The notes under the pieces: model-generated | The model's database searches: none | What the model was told of the DNA's origin: nothing | The model's input: the letters and a program-made list of their open reading frames with translations, nothing else | Made by a program: the position numbers and the translations under genes | In this document: positions 33,223 through 40,926 of the stretch, in pieces | How positions within the stretch are numbered: position 1 is the stretch's first letter | Layout of the letters: every line of letters starts with the position of its first letter | DNA from: JAIVJZ01 sp036386515 | Lineage (GTDB): Bacteria > Acidobacteriota > Blastocatellia > Pyrinomonadales > Pyrinomonadaceae | DNA: 64,000 nucleotides | Assembly: GCA_036386515.1 (NCBI GenBank) | Contig: DASVVO010000033.1 | Location: 1 to 64,000, forward strand | Direction of reading: 5' to 3'

Positions 33223-34413
33223 ATGAGATTTTTCGCCCATCCCATCGCCCGCATCCTGTCCGCGATGCTGCTGCTGCTCGCGTCCCTGGCTTTCAATCCG
33301 CGCGCGGGCGCGCAAACGCCCGCGCCGCCGTCAGCGCAGCCGCCGCAGGCCGCCCCGGCTCAGACGCCGACGCCGACCCCGGCCGACGCAGCGGAGGAGC
33401 GCGACGAGGTGGAGCAGGTCGAAACCAATCTCGTCAACGTCATCTTCAACGCCGCCGATAAGAATCGCCGCTTCGTCACCACCCTCCGGCCGGAGGACGT
33501 GCGCATCTTCGAGAACAACGAGCCGCAGACCATCTCCGTCTTTCAGCGCGAGACGAACCTGCCGCTCTCGCTCGCCATCCTCATCGACACCAGCAGTTCG
33601 CAGGTCAGAACGCTCTCCGACGAGAAGGAGGCCGCGCACGCTTTTATCGACGCCGTGATCCGCCCCGACCGCGACCGAGCCGCCATCATCTCCTTCACCG
33701 GCGACGCCACCATCGAACAAGACCTGACGGGCGACCGCGCGAGTCTGCACGCCGCCATCGACCGCATCGAAATCCCGGAGCCGCCGACGAAGGACGAAGA
33801 ATTCATCTACGAGCGCGCGGAGCAGGAGGCCGCGCGCTCGGGCGTGGACAACAATCCGGGGCTGAGAGGTTCGACCGCCATCTGGGACGCCGTCTGGGCG
33901 ACGGCCACCGACATGCTCTCGCAGACGCCCGAACGCACGCGCCGCGCCATCATCCTGCTCTCGGACGGCGTGGACTCGACGAGTCGTCTGAAGAAAGAGG
34001 CGGCGATGGAGGCGGTGATCGGCGTCAACGCGGTGCTCTACTCCATCGGCATCGGCGACGAGGAATTTGACGGCGTGGACGACGGCGCGCTCAAGAAACT
34101 CTCCGAGCACACGGGCGGCCGCGCCTTCATCGTCGAAGACGAGCGGGTTGACCTGAACGTCGCCTTCGGGCAGATTCACCACGAGTTGCGCACGCAATAT
34201 CTCATCTCCTATTCGCCGACCAACAAGGCGCGCGACAACACGTTTCGCCAGCTCAGGATCGATCTCGTCAACCCCGAACTGCGTAAGCAGAAGTTGAAGC
34301 TCACCTATCGCAACGGCTACTTCGCCCGCGCGCCCGCGCCCGCTCGCGCCAAGACCGAGCGACCGCCGAAAGAGCGACTCGCGCGCCCGCGTCGGCCGCC
34401 GAAGAAGAAGTGA
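33223..34413 (+). CDS. VWFA-related Acidobacterial domain protein
   Basis: A 396-residue exported protein of the TIGR03436-type 'VWFA-related Acidobacterial domain' family. Signal peptide (ILSAMLLLLASLAFNPRAGA), Pro/Ala/Thr-rich linker, an Ig-like strand region (VETNLVNVIFNAADKNRRFVTTLRPEDVRIFENNEPQTI) and a von Willebrand A domain with MIDAS DTSSS at LAILIDTSSSQVR, the Thr loop GSTAIWDAV and the Asp in LLSDGVDS. The C-terminal tail is Arg/Lys/Pro-rich. Metal-dependent adhesion or protein-scaffold roles are usual for the domain; targets of the acidobacterial type are unknown. The gene is separated from the M1 peptidase by about 240 bp containing a good promoter, so it is probably transcribed alone. 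Confidence 0.9.
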   Translation: MRFFAHPIARILSAMLLLLASLAFNPRAGAQTPAPPSAQPPQAAPAQTPTPTPADAAEERDEVEQVETNLVNVIFNAADKNRRFVTTLRPEDVRIFENNEPQTISVFQRETNLPLSLAILIDTSSSQVRTLSDEKEAAHAFIDAVIRPDRDRAAIISFTGDATIEQDLTGDRASLHAAIDRIEIPEPPTKDEEFIYERAEQEAARSGVDNNPGLRGSTAIWDAVWATATDMLSQTPERTRRAIILLSDGVDSTSRLKKEAAMEAVIGVNAVLYSIGIGDEEFDGVDDGALKKLSEHTGGRAFIVEDERVDLNVAFGQIHHELRTQYLISYSPTNKARDNTFRQLRIDLVNPELRKQKLKLTYRNGYFARAPAPARAKTERPPKERLARPRRPPKKK

Positions 34414-34489
34414 CGAGCGCGCCCCGTCCGCATCCGAAATTATGGAAGGGAAATACGCGTTTTCATCGCGCCCCCTGGCTCTTTAACTT

Positions 34490-34518
34490 TTGCGTCCGGC
34501 GGCGCGTATATATACAAT
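34490..34518 (+). promoter_or_regulatory. Putative sigma70-type promoter for the M1 peptidase gene
   Basis: TTGCGT and TACAAT are spaced by exactly 17 bp, within the sequence GTATATATACAATC. The predicted start site lies about 130 bp before the ATG at 34656. Confidence 0.5.
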
Positions 34519-34655
34519 CGGACGAGTTCGTTACCCTATCGTCAAGTTGCCGGAAGTACGGTTTCGCTTCTCTCCTCGCGCCGCCGCCGTTGATGTCGCA
34601 CGCGCCCGTGGCCGACGAATTTCAAGTCTCTCTGGTGTAAAGGATACGCTCAGGT

Positions 34656-37025
34656 ATGTTGAAGAAAATTACGCGCTCCGTGGTGCTCGCCGTCCTGTGC
34701 CTCACCTCCGCGCCCGCCGACGCGTGGGCGCAATCGAAAACGAGTCCGAGTGATAAGTTCAGGCAGCTTGAGGAAATTCTGCCGACGCCGAACGAGCAGC
34801 GCGCGGCTTCCGGCGCGCCCGGCCGCGCCTACTGGCAGCAGCGCGCCGACTACCAGATCAACGTCGAACTCGACGATGTGAACCAGCGCATCACGGCCTC
34901 CGAAACCATCACCTATCACAACCAGTCGCCCGACACGCTCTCTTACCTCTGGCTCCAACTCGACCAGAACATCTGGCGGCAGGATTCCGACGCGCGCCTC
35001 ACGCAAACCGCGCCGAACTTCGAGCGTCCTCCCGGAAATCAGACCACGGAGCGTCTCCCGGTGAATCAGATCGAAAATTTGGTCTACGCGCGCACGTTCG
35101 AGGGCGGCTACCGCATCACGGCCGTGCGCGACGCCAAAGGCGCGCCGCTCAAACACACGATCAATAAGACGATGATGCGCGTCGATCTGCCGCAACCGCT
35201 CGCGCCCGGCGCATCGGTCGCCTTCTCCGTCGATTGGAACTACAACATCAACGACCAGCGCAAAATCGGCGGGCGCACCGGCTACGAGTTCTTCCCGAAG
35301 GACGGCAACTATCTCTACGAGATCGCGCACTGGTTTCCGCGCATGGCCGCCTACAACGACGTGTCCGGCTGGCAGCACAAACAGTTCCTGGGCGCGGGCG
35401 AGTTCACTTTGGAGTTCGGCAACTACCGCGTCTCGATCACCGCGCCCGACGATCACGTCGTCACCTCGACGGGCGTGCTGCAAAACCCGAACGCCGTGCT
35501 GACAACCGCGCAGCGCGCGCGGCTCGAACAGGCGCGGACGGCGAAAGAACCGATCTACATCGTCACGCCCGCCGAAGCCCTCGCCAACGAATCGCACAAG
35601 CCGGCGGGCAGGAAGACCTGGGTCTTCCACGCCGACAACGTGCGCGATTTCGCCTTCGCCTCGTCGCGCAAGTTCATCTGGGATGCGCAGGGGCACAACG
35701 TCGAGGGCAACCGCGTGATGGCGATGTCGCTCTACCCGAAGGAGGGCGAGCCGCTCTGGTCGAAGTATTCGACGCACGCCATCATCCACACGCTCAACGT
35801 CTACTCGCGCTATTCGTTCACCTATCCGTACCCGGTCGCGATCTCGGTCAACGGCCCCGTCGGCGGCATGGAATACCCGATGATCTGCTTCAACGGCCCG
35901 CGCCCGCAGGAAGACGGCACTTACTCGGCGGCCACGAAGTACGGTCTGATCTCGGTCGTCATCCACGAAGTCGGCCACAACTATTTCCCCATGATCGTCA
36001 ACTCGGACGAACGCCAGTGGACGTGGATGGACGAGGGGCTAAACTCGTTTCTGCAATATCTGGCCGAGCAGGAATGGGAGGAACGCTACCCCTCTTGGCG
36101 CGGCGAGCCGCAGAACATACGCGAGTACATGGCGAGCCTCAATCAGGTGCCGATCATGACGAACTCGGAATCGGTCTTGCAATTCGGCAACAACGCTTAC
36201 GGGAAACCGGCCACCGCCTTGAACGTGCTGCGCGAAACCGTGATGGGGCGCGAGTTGTTCGACTTCGCCTTCAAGCAATACTCGCAGCGTTGGAAGTTCA
36301 AGCGGCCGATGCCCGCCGATTTCTTCCGCACGATGGAGGACGCTTCCGGCATCGACCTCGATTGGTTCTGGCACGGCTGGTTTTACACGACCGACCACGT
36401 GGACATCTCCATCGAGCGCGTGCGCCTCTTCCAACCCTTCACCGGCAACCCCGAAACCGACAAGGCCGCGCGCCTCAGAGACCGCGGCGAGCAGCCGCAG
36501 ACGCTCTCGCAGGAGCGCAACCAGAGTCTCCCGAAACGCGTCGATCAGTTTCCGAGTTTGCGCGATTTCTACAACACCTACGACGAACTCGTCGTCACCG
36601 AGCGCGACCGCGAGCAGTATCAGCAACTCCTGCAAACGTTCACCCCGCGCGAGCGCGAACTGCTCCAGACCGGCCTCAATTTCTACGTCGTCGATTTGAA
36701 GAACATCGGCGGCCTCGTCAGCCCCGTCATCCTCGACATCGAATACATGGACGGCACGCGCGAGTTGATGCGCATCCCGGCGGAAATCTGGCGTTACAAC
36801 AACACGGAAGTCTCCAAGCTGATCATGACGAACAAGGAGGTGCGCGCCATCTCGCTCGACCCGCGCCTGGAGACGGCCGACGTGGACATGTCGAACAACA
36901 ATTTCCCGCGCCGCCCCGTCAAGACGCGCTTCCAAATCTTCAAAGAGGCACAGACGCCCAACCCCATGCAGTTGCTCGAACGCAAACAACCGTTGCCGTC
37001 GCCGACCCCGACGCCGACGCAATAA
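34656..37025 (+). CDS. Exported M1-family metallopeptidase
   Basis: A 789-residue gluzincin of the M1 (aminopeptidase N) clan. The signal peptide is MLKKITRSVVLAVLCLTSAPADAWAQ. The zinc motif HEVGHN (residues about 436-440) is followed by WMDEGLN with the third ligand Glu near 459; the M1 substrate motif takes the form GPVGGMEYPMI. N-terminal beta-saddle features are INVELDDVNQRITASETITYHNQSPD. The region 560-789 lacks the usual ARM-like C-domain repeats of E. coli PepN and ends in a Pro/Thr tail, as in exported M1 proteins of Bacteroidetes and Acidobacteria. Activity on peptides released by the secreted proteases encoded downstream is likely. Confidence 0.9.
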   Translation: MLKKITRSVVLAVLCLTSAPADAWAQSKTSPSDKFRQLEEILPTPNEQRAASGAPGRAYWQQRADYQINVELDDVNQRITASETITYHNQSPDTLSYLWLQLDQNIWRQDSDARLTQTAPNFERPPGNQTTERLPVNQIENLVYARTFEGGYRITAVRDAKGAPLKHTINKTMMRVDLPQPLAPGASVAFSVDWNYNINDQRKIGGRTGYEFFPKDGNYLYEIAHWFPRMAAYNDVSGWQHKQFLGAGEFTLEFGNYRVSITAPDDHVVTSTGVLQNPNAVLTTAQRARLEQARTAKEPIYIVTPAEALANESHKPAGRKTWVFHADNVRDFAFASSRKFIWDAQGHNVEGNRVMAMSLYPKEGEPLWSKYSTHAIIHTLNVYSRYSFTYPYPVAISVNGPVGGMEYPMICFNGPRPQEDGTYSAATKYGLISVVIHEVGHNYFPMIVNSDERQWTWMDEGLNSFLQYLAEQEWEERYPSWRGEPQNIREYMASLNQVPIMTNSESVLQFGNNAYGKPATALNVLRETVMGRELFDFAFKQYSQRWKFKRPMPADFFRTMEDASGIDLDWFWHGWFYTTDHVDISIERVRLFQPFTGNPETDKAARLRDRGEQPQTLSQERNQSLPKRVDQFPSLRDFYNTYDELVVTERDREQYQQLLQTFTPRERELLQTGLNFYVVDLKNIGGLVSPVILDIEYMDGTRELMRIPAEIWRYNNTEVSKLIMTNKEVRAISLDPRLETADVDMSNNNFPRRPVKTRFQIFKEAQTPNPMQLLERKQPLPSPTPTPTQ

Positions 37026-37030
37026 GTTCA

Positions 37031-37130
37031 GTGAAAGGTAAAAAGGACAAAGGTAAAAGGGTAAGACGGGCGTGAACAGGTTATCGCTTGACCCTTCCCC
37101 TTTAGCCCTTGCCCTTTACCCTTGATTTAC
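37031..37130. repeat. Inverted GGTAAARGG array
   Basis: Left units such as GAAAGGTAAAAAGGACAAAGG face right units CCCTTCCCCTTTAGCCC and CCCTTTACCC across a centre near 37080. The same short motif family forms the array at 19728-19900. It fills the gap between the M1 peptidase and DUF6702 genes. Confidence 0.75.
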
Positions 37131-37144
37131 AGAGAGTTTGCTTT

Positions 37145-37672
37145 ATGAAGTTCGCCGCTTACATGTTGAGTCTCGCCCTCGCGGTCGCCTGCGGCCTCTC
37201 GACGGCGCGCGTTGTTCCCGTCTCGGCGGCGGCGGCGCACAAGTTCCACACGAGCTTTACCGAGGCCGACTACAACGCGGCGGAGCGGTCGCTGCAAATC
37301 ACGTTGCGGACGTTCCCAGACGATCTCGAAAAAGTTCTCAACCGCCGGGGCGGCACGGCCGTGCGCCTCGACCGGAAACAGGAAGCCGAGCCGCTACTCG
37401 TCGCTTACCTGCAAGAAACTTTCCAGTTGAAAAACGCCGCGGGCGAGATCGTCAAACTCTCCTGGGTCGGCATGGACGCGGGCGTCGATAGCGCGTGGCT
37501 CTACTTCGAGGCGCGCCTGCCCGAAGGCTGCGCGGGCACGACCTTGCGCAATCGATTCATGTTCGACCTCTACGACGATCAGATCAACCTCGTCAACTTC
37601 AAACAAGACGGCAAAAAGCGCGCCCTCACCTTCAAAAACGGCGACAACTTCCAACCCCTCGCGCCGCAATAA
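37145..37672 (+). CDS. Secreted DUF6702-like protein
   Basis: A 175-residue exported protein; signal peptide MKFAAYMLSLALAVACGLSTARVVPVSAAAA. The mature start HKFHTSFTEADYNAAERSLQITLRTFPDDLEKVL and the later WLYFEARLPEGCAGTTLRNRFMFDLYDDQINLVNF fit DUF6702, a small beta-rich family often found next to M1 peptidases in Bacteroidetes and Acidobacteria. The conserved His pair at the mature N-terminus and LFDLYDDQ-type ending suggest metal or peptide binding. Function is unknown; linkage with the M1 peptidase is here limited to adjacency across a repeat array that may carry the ribosome site region, as no strong Shine-Dalgarno is seen. Confidence 0.8.
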   Translation: MKFAAYMLSLALAVACGLSTARVVPVSAAAAHKFHTSFTEADYNAAERSLQITLRTFPDDLEKVLNRRGGTAVRLDRKQEAEPLLVAYLQETFQLKNAAGEIVKLSWVGMDAGVDSAWLYFEARLPEGCAGTTLRNRFMFDLYDDQINLVNFKQDGKKRALTFKNGDNFQPLAPQ

Positions 37673-37698
37673 TCCACTCTTAAAGCTACGACGAAACG

Positions 37699-37758
37699 AA
37701 CGAAGGCGCGTGCGAGTTTGCTCTCGCACGCGCCTTTGTTCTCGCACGCGCCTTCGTT
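37699..37758 (+). terminator. Hairpin with two alternative right arms
   Basis: The left arm AACGAAGGCGCGTGCGAG (37699-37716) can pair either with 37723-37736 (14 bp) or with 37741-37758 (18 bp). The shared right-arm sequence CTCGCACGCGCCTT is directly repeated. A T-rich stretch follows. Confidence 0.65.
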
Positions 37759-37824
37759 GTTTTAGCGACCTCCCGACTCCGGGCGAAGAAGCTGATAAGC
37801 CGTTTGAAAAGTAAAGCCGTGTTT

Positions 37825-38017
37825 GTCCCGGAGGGACAATTGATAATAGCCCGGCCATTTATGGCGGGGGATAGTTAATGGCTCTTTTACCCGGAGTCCC
37901 GTAGGGACGATTGAATAATGATGAACATTCAATCGTCCCTACGGGACTCAGACATTATCTTTCACCTTATCCCCGGCACTAAAGTGCCGGGCTATTATCA
38001 ATCGTCCCTGACGGGAC
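37825..38017. repeat. REP-like three-hairpin element, copy 2
   Basis: Same layout as the element at 16064: outer GTCCCGGAGGGACAATTGA arms, a perfect 23-bp central stem (37894-37916 with 37927-37949) and a right hairpin CCCCGGCACT/AGTGCCGGG. Base changes relative to copy 1 preserve pairing in the central and right stems. Confidence 0.85.
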
Positions 38018-38032
38018 TCGTTCATACAGCTT

Positions 38033-38107
38033 CTTAGCAGGGCGCGGAGTGGTCAAACTTAGCAGGGCGCGGGGTGGTCAAACTTAGCAGGGCGCGGGGT
38101 GGTCAAG
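38033..38107. repeat. Three tandem 25-bp units
   Basis: CTTAGCAGGGCGCGGGGTGG plus five bases repeats at 38033, 38058 and 38083 with single-base differences; the last unit runs into the following hairpin. Confidence 0.85.
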
Positions 38108-38145
38108 CTCCCGTGGCGTCACCTGAGCGGGCGACGCCACGGGAG
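38108..38145 (-). terminator. Hairpin beyond the S8 protease stop
   Basis: A perfect 13-bp stem, CTCCCGTGGCGTC with its complement, around a 12-base loop, 12 bp past the stop codon. No T-run follows, so termination is only likely. Confidence 0.5.
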
Positions 38146-38157
38146 TTTGAGGTCGGG

Positions 38158-40677
38158 TTAATTTCCGGCCGCGAACCGCGCGGCGAAGGCGTTGGCTTTC
38201 GCGGCGAGCGCGGCGCGCGTGAGGCTGCCCGCCGGTTCGACGCGCGGGCCGGGCAGGGCGACGAACTGGCCGGGCGCGACCTGTTTGATCTCCGCCGGGT
38301 AAACTTCGAGGAAGCCGCGCTCGATGGCGAGTTGCACGTAGCCGCGCAGGGCCGTGGGAATCTGCGCGTTGTCCGCGAGCGTGATGCCGCCGGACGTGAC
38401 GTTCGTGCCCGCCTTCTGTTTCGCTTCCGCATCGAGGCCGAGGGCGCGGACGAAGGCGACGGCGAGGTCGAGGCGGCTGACCGTGCCCGCCGGGTTGAAG
38501 GTTGTGCCGCCGGCTGACATCAAACCGGCGGGCGCGAAGTTCCAATCGCGCAAGGTCGAACCGCCGGCCGTCAGAGACTCTGCGAGCGCGGCGAGGTCGC
38601 CGGACACGTCGTTGAACTTGGGCGCGGCCGAGGCCGTCTGGCGCACGGGCGTGTTGAGTAAGAGCGTGCGCGCGAAGTCGGCGCGGGTGACGTTCGCGTC
38701 GGGACGAAACGAGCCGTCGGCGAAGGTGTCGAGGCGGCGGTTCTTGAGCGCGGTCTCGATCTGTTCCTGCAACGAATGACCCTGAATATCGTGGATGGGC
38801 GCGAGCGTGAACTTCTGCTGTTTGATCGTGCCGTCAACGGGGCCGGGCAGAGACGCGCCCGAAGTGGGCAGGCTGACGCCGGGGACGGCGGCGAGGCCGC
38901 GCGCGCCGCGCAGTTCCAGACGCCACTCGCCGGGAACCGGATCGCGCACCACGATCTGGCCGCTCGGCGCGCTCAGGACGGGCAAGGCGATGCCGCTCGA
39001 ATACGACGCGCCGTTCGGCGCGAAGAGAATCATGCCGATCACGTTGCCGTCGCCGGTGCCGGCGGCGTTGTCGTAGGTGGCGAACACGTCGAGGACGCTC
39101 ATGCCCGGCTGCACGGTGAAGGTTTTGGAGTTCGGCGAGTTCGCGCCGGGCGTGCCCGTCGGGTCGAAGTCCAGGTGGAAGACTTCGGGCGCGGGGCCGC
39201 TCACGGTGTAGGTGGCGTTGAAGGTCGGCCGGTTGAAAACGTTGTAGACGCGCGTGCGGTTGAAAACTTTATCCACGGCGGCGTAGGCATTGATGTAGCC
39301 CGCGCCGACTTCGTGGTCGGCGAAACCGGGCATGCGCGTGGCCGTCTCCGTGATGATCTGCCTGATCTCGTCGGGCTGGAGCGTCGGGTCGGCGTCGAGC
39401 ATCAGGGCGACGACCCCGGCGACGTAGGGCGTCGCCATCGAAGTGCCGGAGATTTGCGTGTAGAAGGGAATCTCGCCGGGGGCGAGTTCGGTGTCGGCGT
39501 CGAGGCCGTTGGAAGTGATGTTGGAGGTCGCGCGCGTCGAGACGTAGGCGGCGGTGAACTTCGCGGCGTTCGATTCGAACTCGCGTCCCGTGCCGGGCGC
39601 GGTGATGGTCGGCGCGTCGAAATCGTTCAGCGCGTCGTCGTCCGTCAGACGCTCGTCTGCGGGCAAGCCGCGCGAGGAGAACGAAGCGAGGCCGCCCTCT
39701 TTCGTGCCAGCCGCGACGCCGATCACCCAGGGGGCTTTCGCGTACTGGTTATAGGTGTTTTTGCCGGGGCCGGAGTTTGCGCCCGCGAAGACGACCGTGA
39801 TGCCGTTGTCGTAAGCGGCTTTGCTCGCGATGTGGATCGGGTTCGAGGGGTCGAACGTGTCGAAGCTGCCGTAGGAGTTGGAGACGACCTTGATGTTGTA
39901 GTTGAACTGGTTCGCCAAAGCCCACTCCCACGCGCCGACGGCGTTCAGGACGAACAGCCCCGCGCCGAGTCCCGCGCCGATGATCTTCGTGCCGGGAGCG
40001 ACGCCCGCGTACTTGCCGCCGGAACGCGCGCCCGTGCCGCCGATGATCCCGGCGCAGTGCGTGCCGTGGCCGACCGATTGGTCGGTGTTCGGCACGTTCT
40101 CCAGGACGGTGACGGGCGTGAAGCCCTCGGCCACGGTGTCCGTGCCGGTCAAGACCTGCACGTTCTGGATAACGGTCTGGCCGAGTTTGAGATCGTCGTG
40201 GGTGGCGTCCACGCCGGAGTCGATGACGAGGACGGAGAAGTCGCCCTTGCCGGAGACGGGCGAGCCGCCGTTGCGCTGGCGCAACCCGCCGTCCGCGCGC
40301 ACGCGCTCGACGCCCGTCAGCGTGCGCGCCTGCAAGTCGTAATAATGAAGCCGCTCGTTATGCCAGACGGAGCGCACCGCGCTCGACGCGGCGAGGGCGC
40401 GCACCTGACCGGCCGTGGCCGCGGGCAGCGCGACCATGCCGAGACGCGGGTAGGTGATGGCGCGCGTGATGCCGAGCGCACGCAAAGTCGAGAGGTGCGA
40501 TTCTGTGAGACCGCGATCGCTGTTGAAGGCGACGATGACCGTGCCGACTTTCGCCGTGTCGGCGAGCGCGGTTAGTTGGGATGAGAGTGCGGGGCTGACG
40601 CGAGCCGCCGCTGACGCCGCGTCATTGAACGCGAAGCATAGGATGATTGCCGCAAACAGGGTCTGGATTTTTCTCAT
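38158..40677 (-). CDS. Secreted S8 serine protease with C-terminal SLH segment
   Basis: Subtilisin-family protease of 839 residues. Signal peptide (MRKIQTLFAAIILCFAFNDAASA), an inhibitor-I9-like propeptide (VGTVIVAFNSDRGLTESHL), then the catalytic domain: Asp in LVIDSGVDATH (about residue 152), His in GHGTHCAG (about 204), Ser in SGTSMATPYVAGV (about 411). A beta-sandwich region (about 480-640) precedes a C-terminal stretch with SLH-like motifs (DGSFRPDANVTRADFARTL, LPGPRVEPAGSLTRAALA). ATG at 40677 is preferred to a longer frame. Upstream lies a four-unit 11-bp repeat promoter of SARP type. It is a paralogue in layout of the protease at 50486. Confidence 0.9.
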   Translation of the reverse strand: MRKIQTLFAAIILCFAFNDAASAAARVSPALSSQLTALADTAKVGTVIVAFNSDRGLTESHLSTLRALGITRAITYPRLGMVALPAATAGQVRALAASSAVRSVWHNERLHYYDLQARTLTGVERVRADGGLRQRNGGSPVSGKGDFSVLVIDSGVDATHDDLKLGQTVIQNVQVLTGTDTVAEGFTPVTVLENVPNTDQSVGHGTHCAGIIGGTGARSGGKYAGVAPGTKIIGAGLGAGLFVLNAVGAWEWALANQFNYNIKVVSNSYGSFDTFDPSNPIHIASKAAYDNGITVVFAGANSGPGKNTYNQYAKAPWVIGVAAGTKEGGLASFSSRGLPADERLTDDDALNDFDAPTITAPGTGREFESNAAKFTAAYVSTRATSNITSNGLDADTELAPGEIPFYTQISGTSMATPYVAGVVALMLDADPTLQPDEIRQIITETATRMPGFADHEVGAGYINAYAAVDKVFNRTRVYNVFNRPTFNATYTVSGPAPEVFHLDFDPTGTPGANSPNSKTFTVQPGMSVLDVFATYDNAAGTGDGNVIGMILFAPNGASYSSGIALPVLSAPSGQIVVRDPVPGEWRLELRGARGLAAVPGVSLPTSGASLPGPVDGTIKQQKFTLAPIHDIQGHSLQEQIETALKNRRLDTFADGSFRPDANVTRADFARTLLLNTPVRQTASAAPKFNDVSGDLAALAESLTAGGSTLRDWNFAPAGLMSAGGTTFNPAGTVSRLDLAVAFVRALGLDAEAKQKAGTNVTSGGITLADNAQIPTALRGYVQLAIERGFLEVYPAEIKQVAPGQFVALPGPRVEPAGSLTRAALAAKANAFAARFAAGN

Positions 40678-40756
40678 GTGCAAAAGCAGCCTCCGGGTTG
40701 AACCTTTGTCTAAAATTCGATCGGTGCGGGGGTTAAAGCTCTCCCCCACGGATGCA

Positions 40757-40812
40757 AAGTTACCCGCCGCCAGTTGAGTAAAACTTGAGTTAAAGTTGAG
40801 CCAGACTTGAAG
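40757..40812 (-). promoter_or_regulatory. SARP-type promoter of the S8 protease gene
   Basis: In gene orientation four heptamers, CTTCAAG, GCTCAAC, ACTCAAG and ACTCAAC, start every 11 bp; the last is followed after exactly 10 bp by TAACTT. The leader would be about 70 bases. Spacing and the distance to the -10 match the other sites of this window. Confidence 0.7.
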
Positions 40813-40856
40813 ACGCGAAATGTAACGAAGTCGCAATCAACTCATCGCGGGAATAC

Positions 40857-40905
40857 AAAACTCGGACGCCGGACTTCAACGAGTGAAGTCCGGCGTCCGA
40901 GTTTT
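40857..40905. terminator. 22-bp perfect bidirectional terminator
   Basis: AAAACTCGGACGCCGGACTT plus two bases pairs perfectly with its complement around the five-base loop ACGAG; A and T runs on the two sides suit both directions. It separates the M36 gene from the promoter of the S8 gene. Confidence 0.85.
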
Positions 40906-40926
40906 GGCGCAAGCTATCGGAAGAGG

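Noticed and set aside
38033..38107. CRISPR array
   Set aside because: The 25-bp units are directly adjacent with no spacers and no cas genes are near.
38776..40575. 599-codon open frame on the plus strand
   Set aside because: Antisense to the S8 protease with an intact catalytic triad; composition dominated by Arg, Val and Gly.
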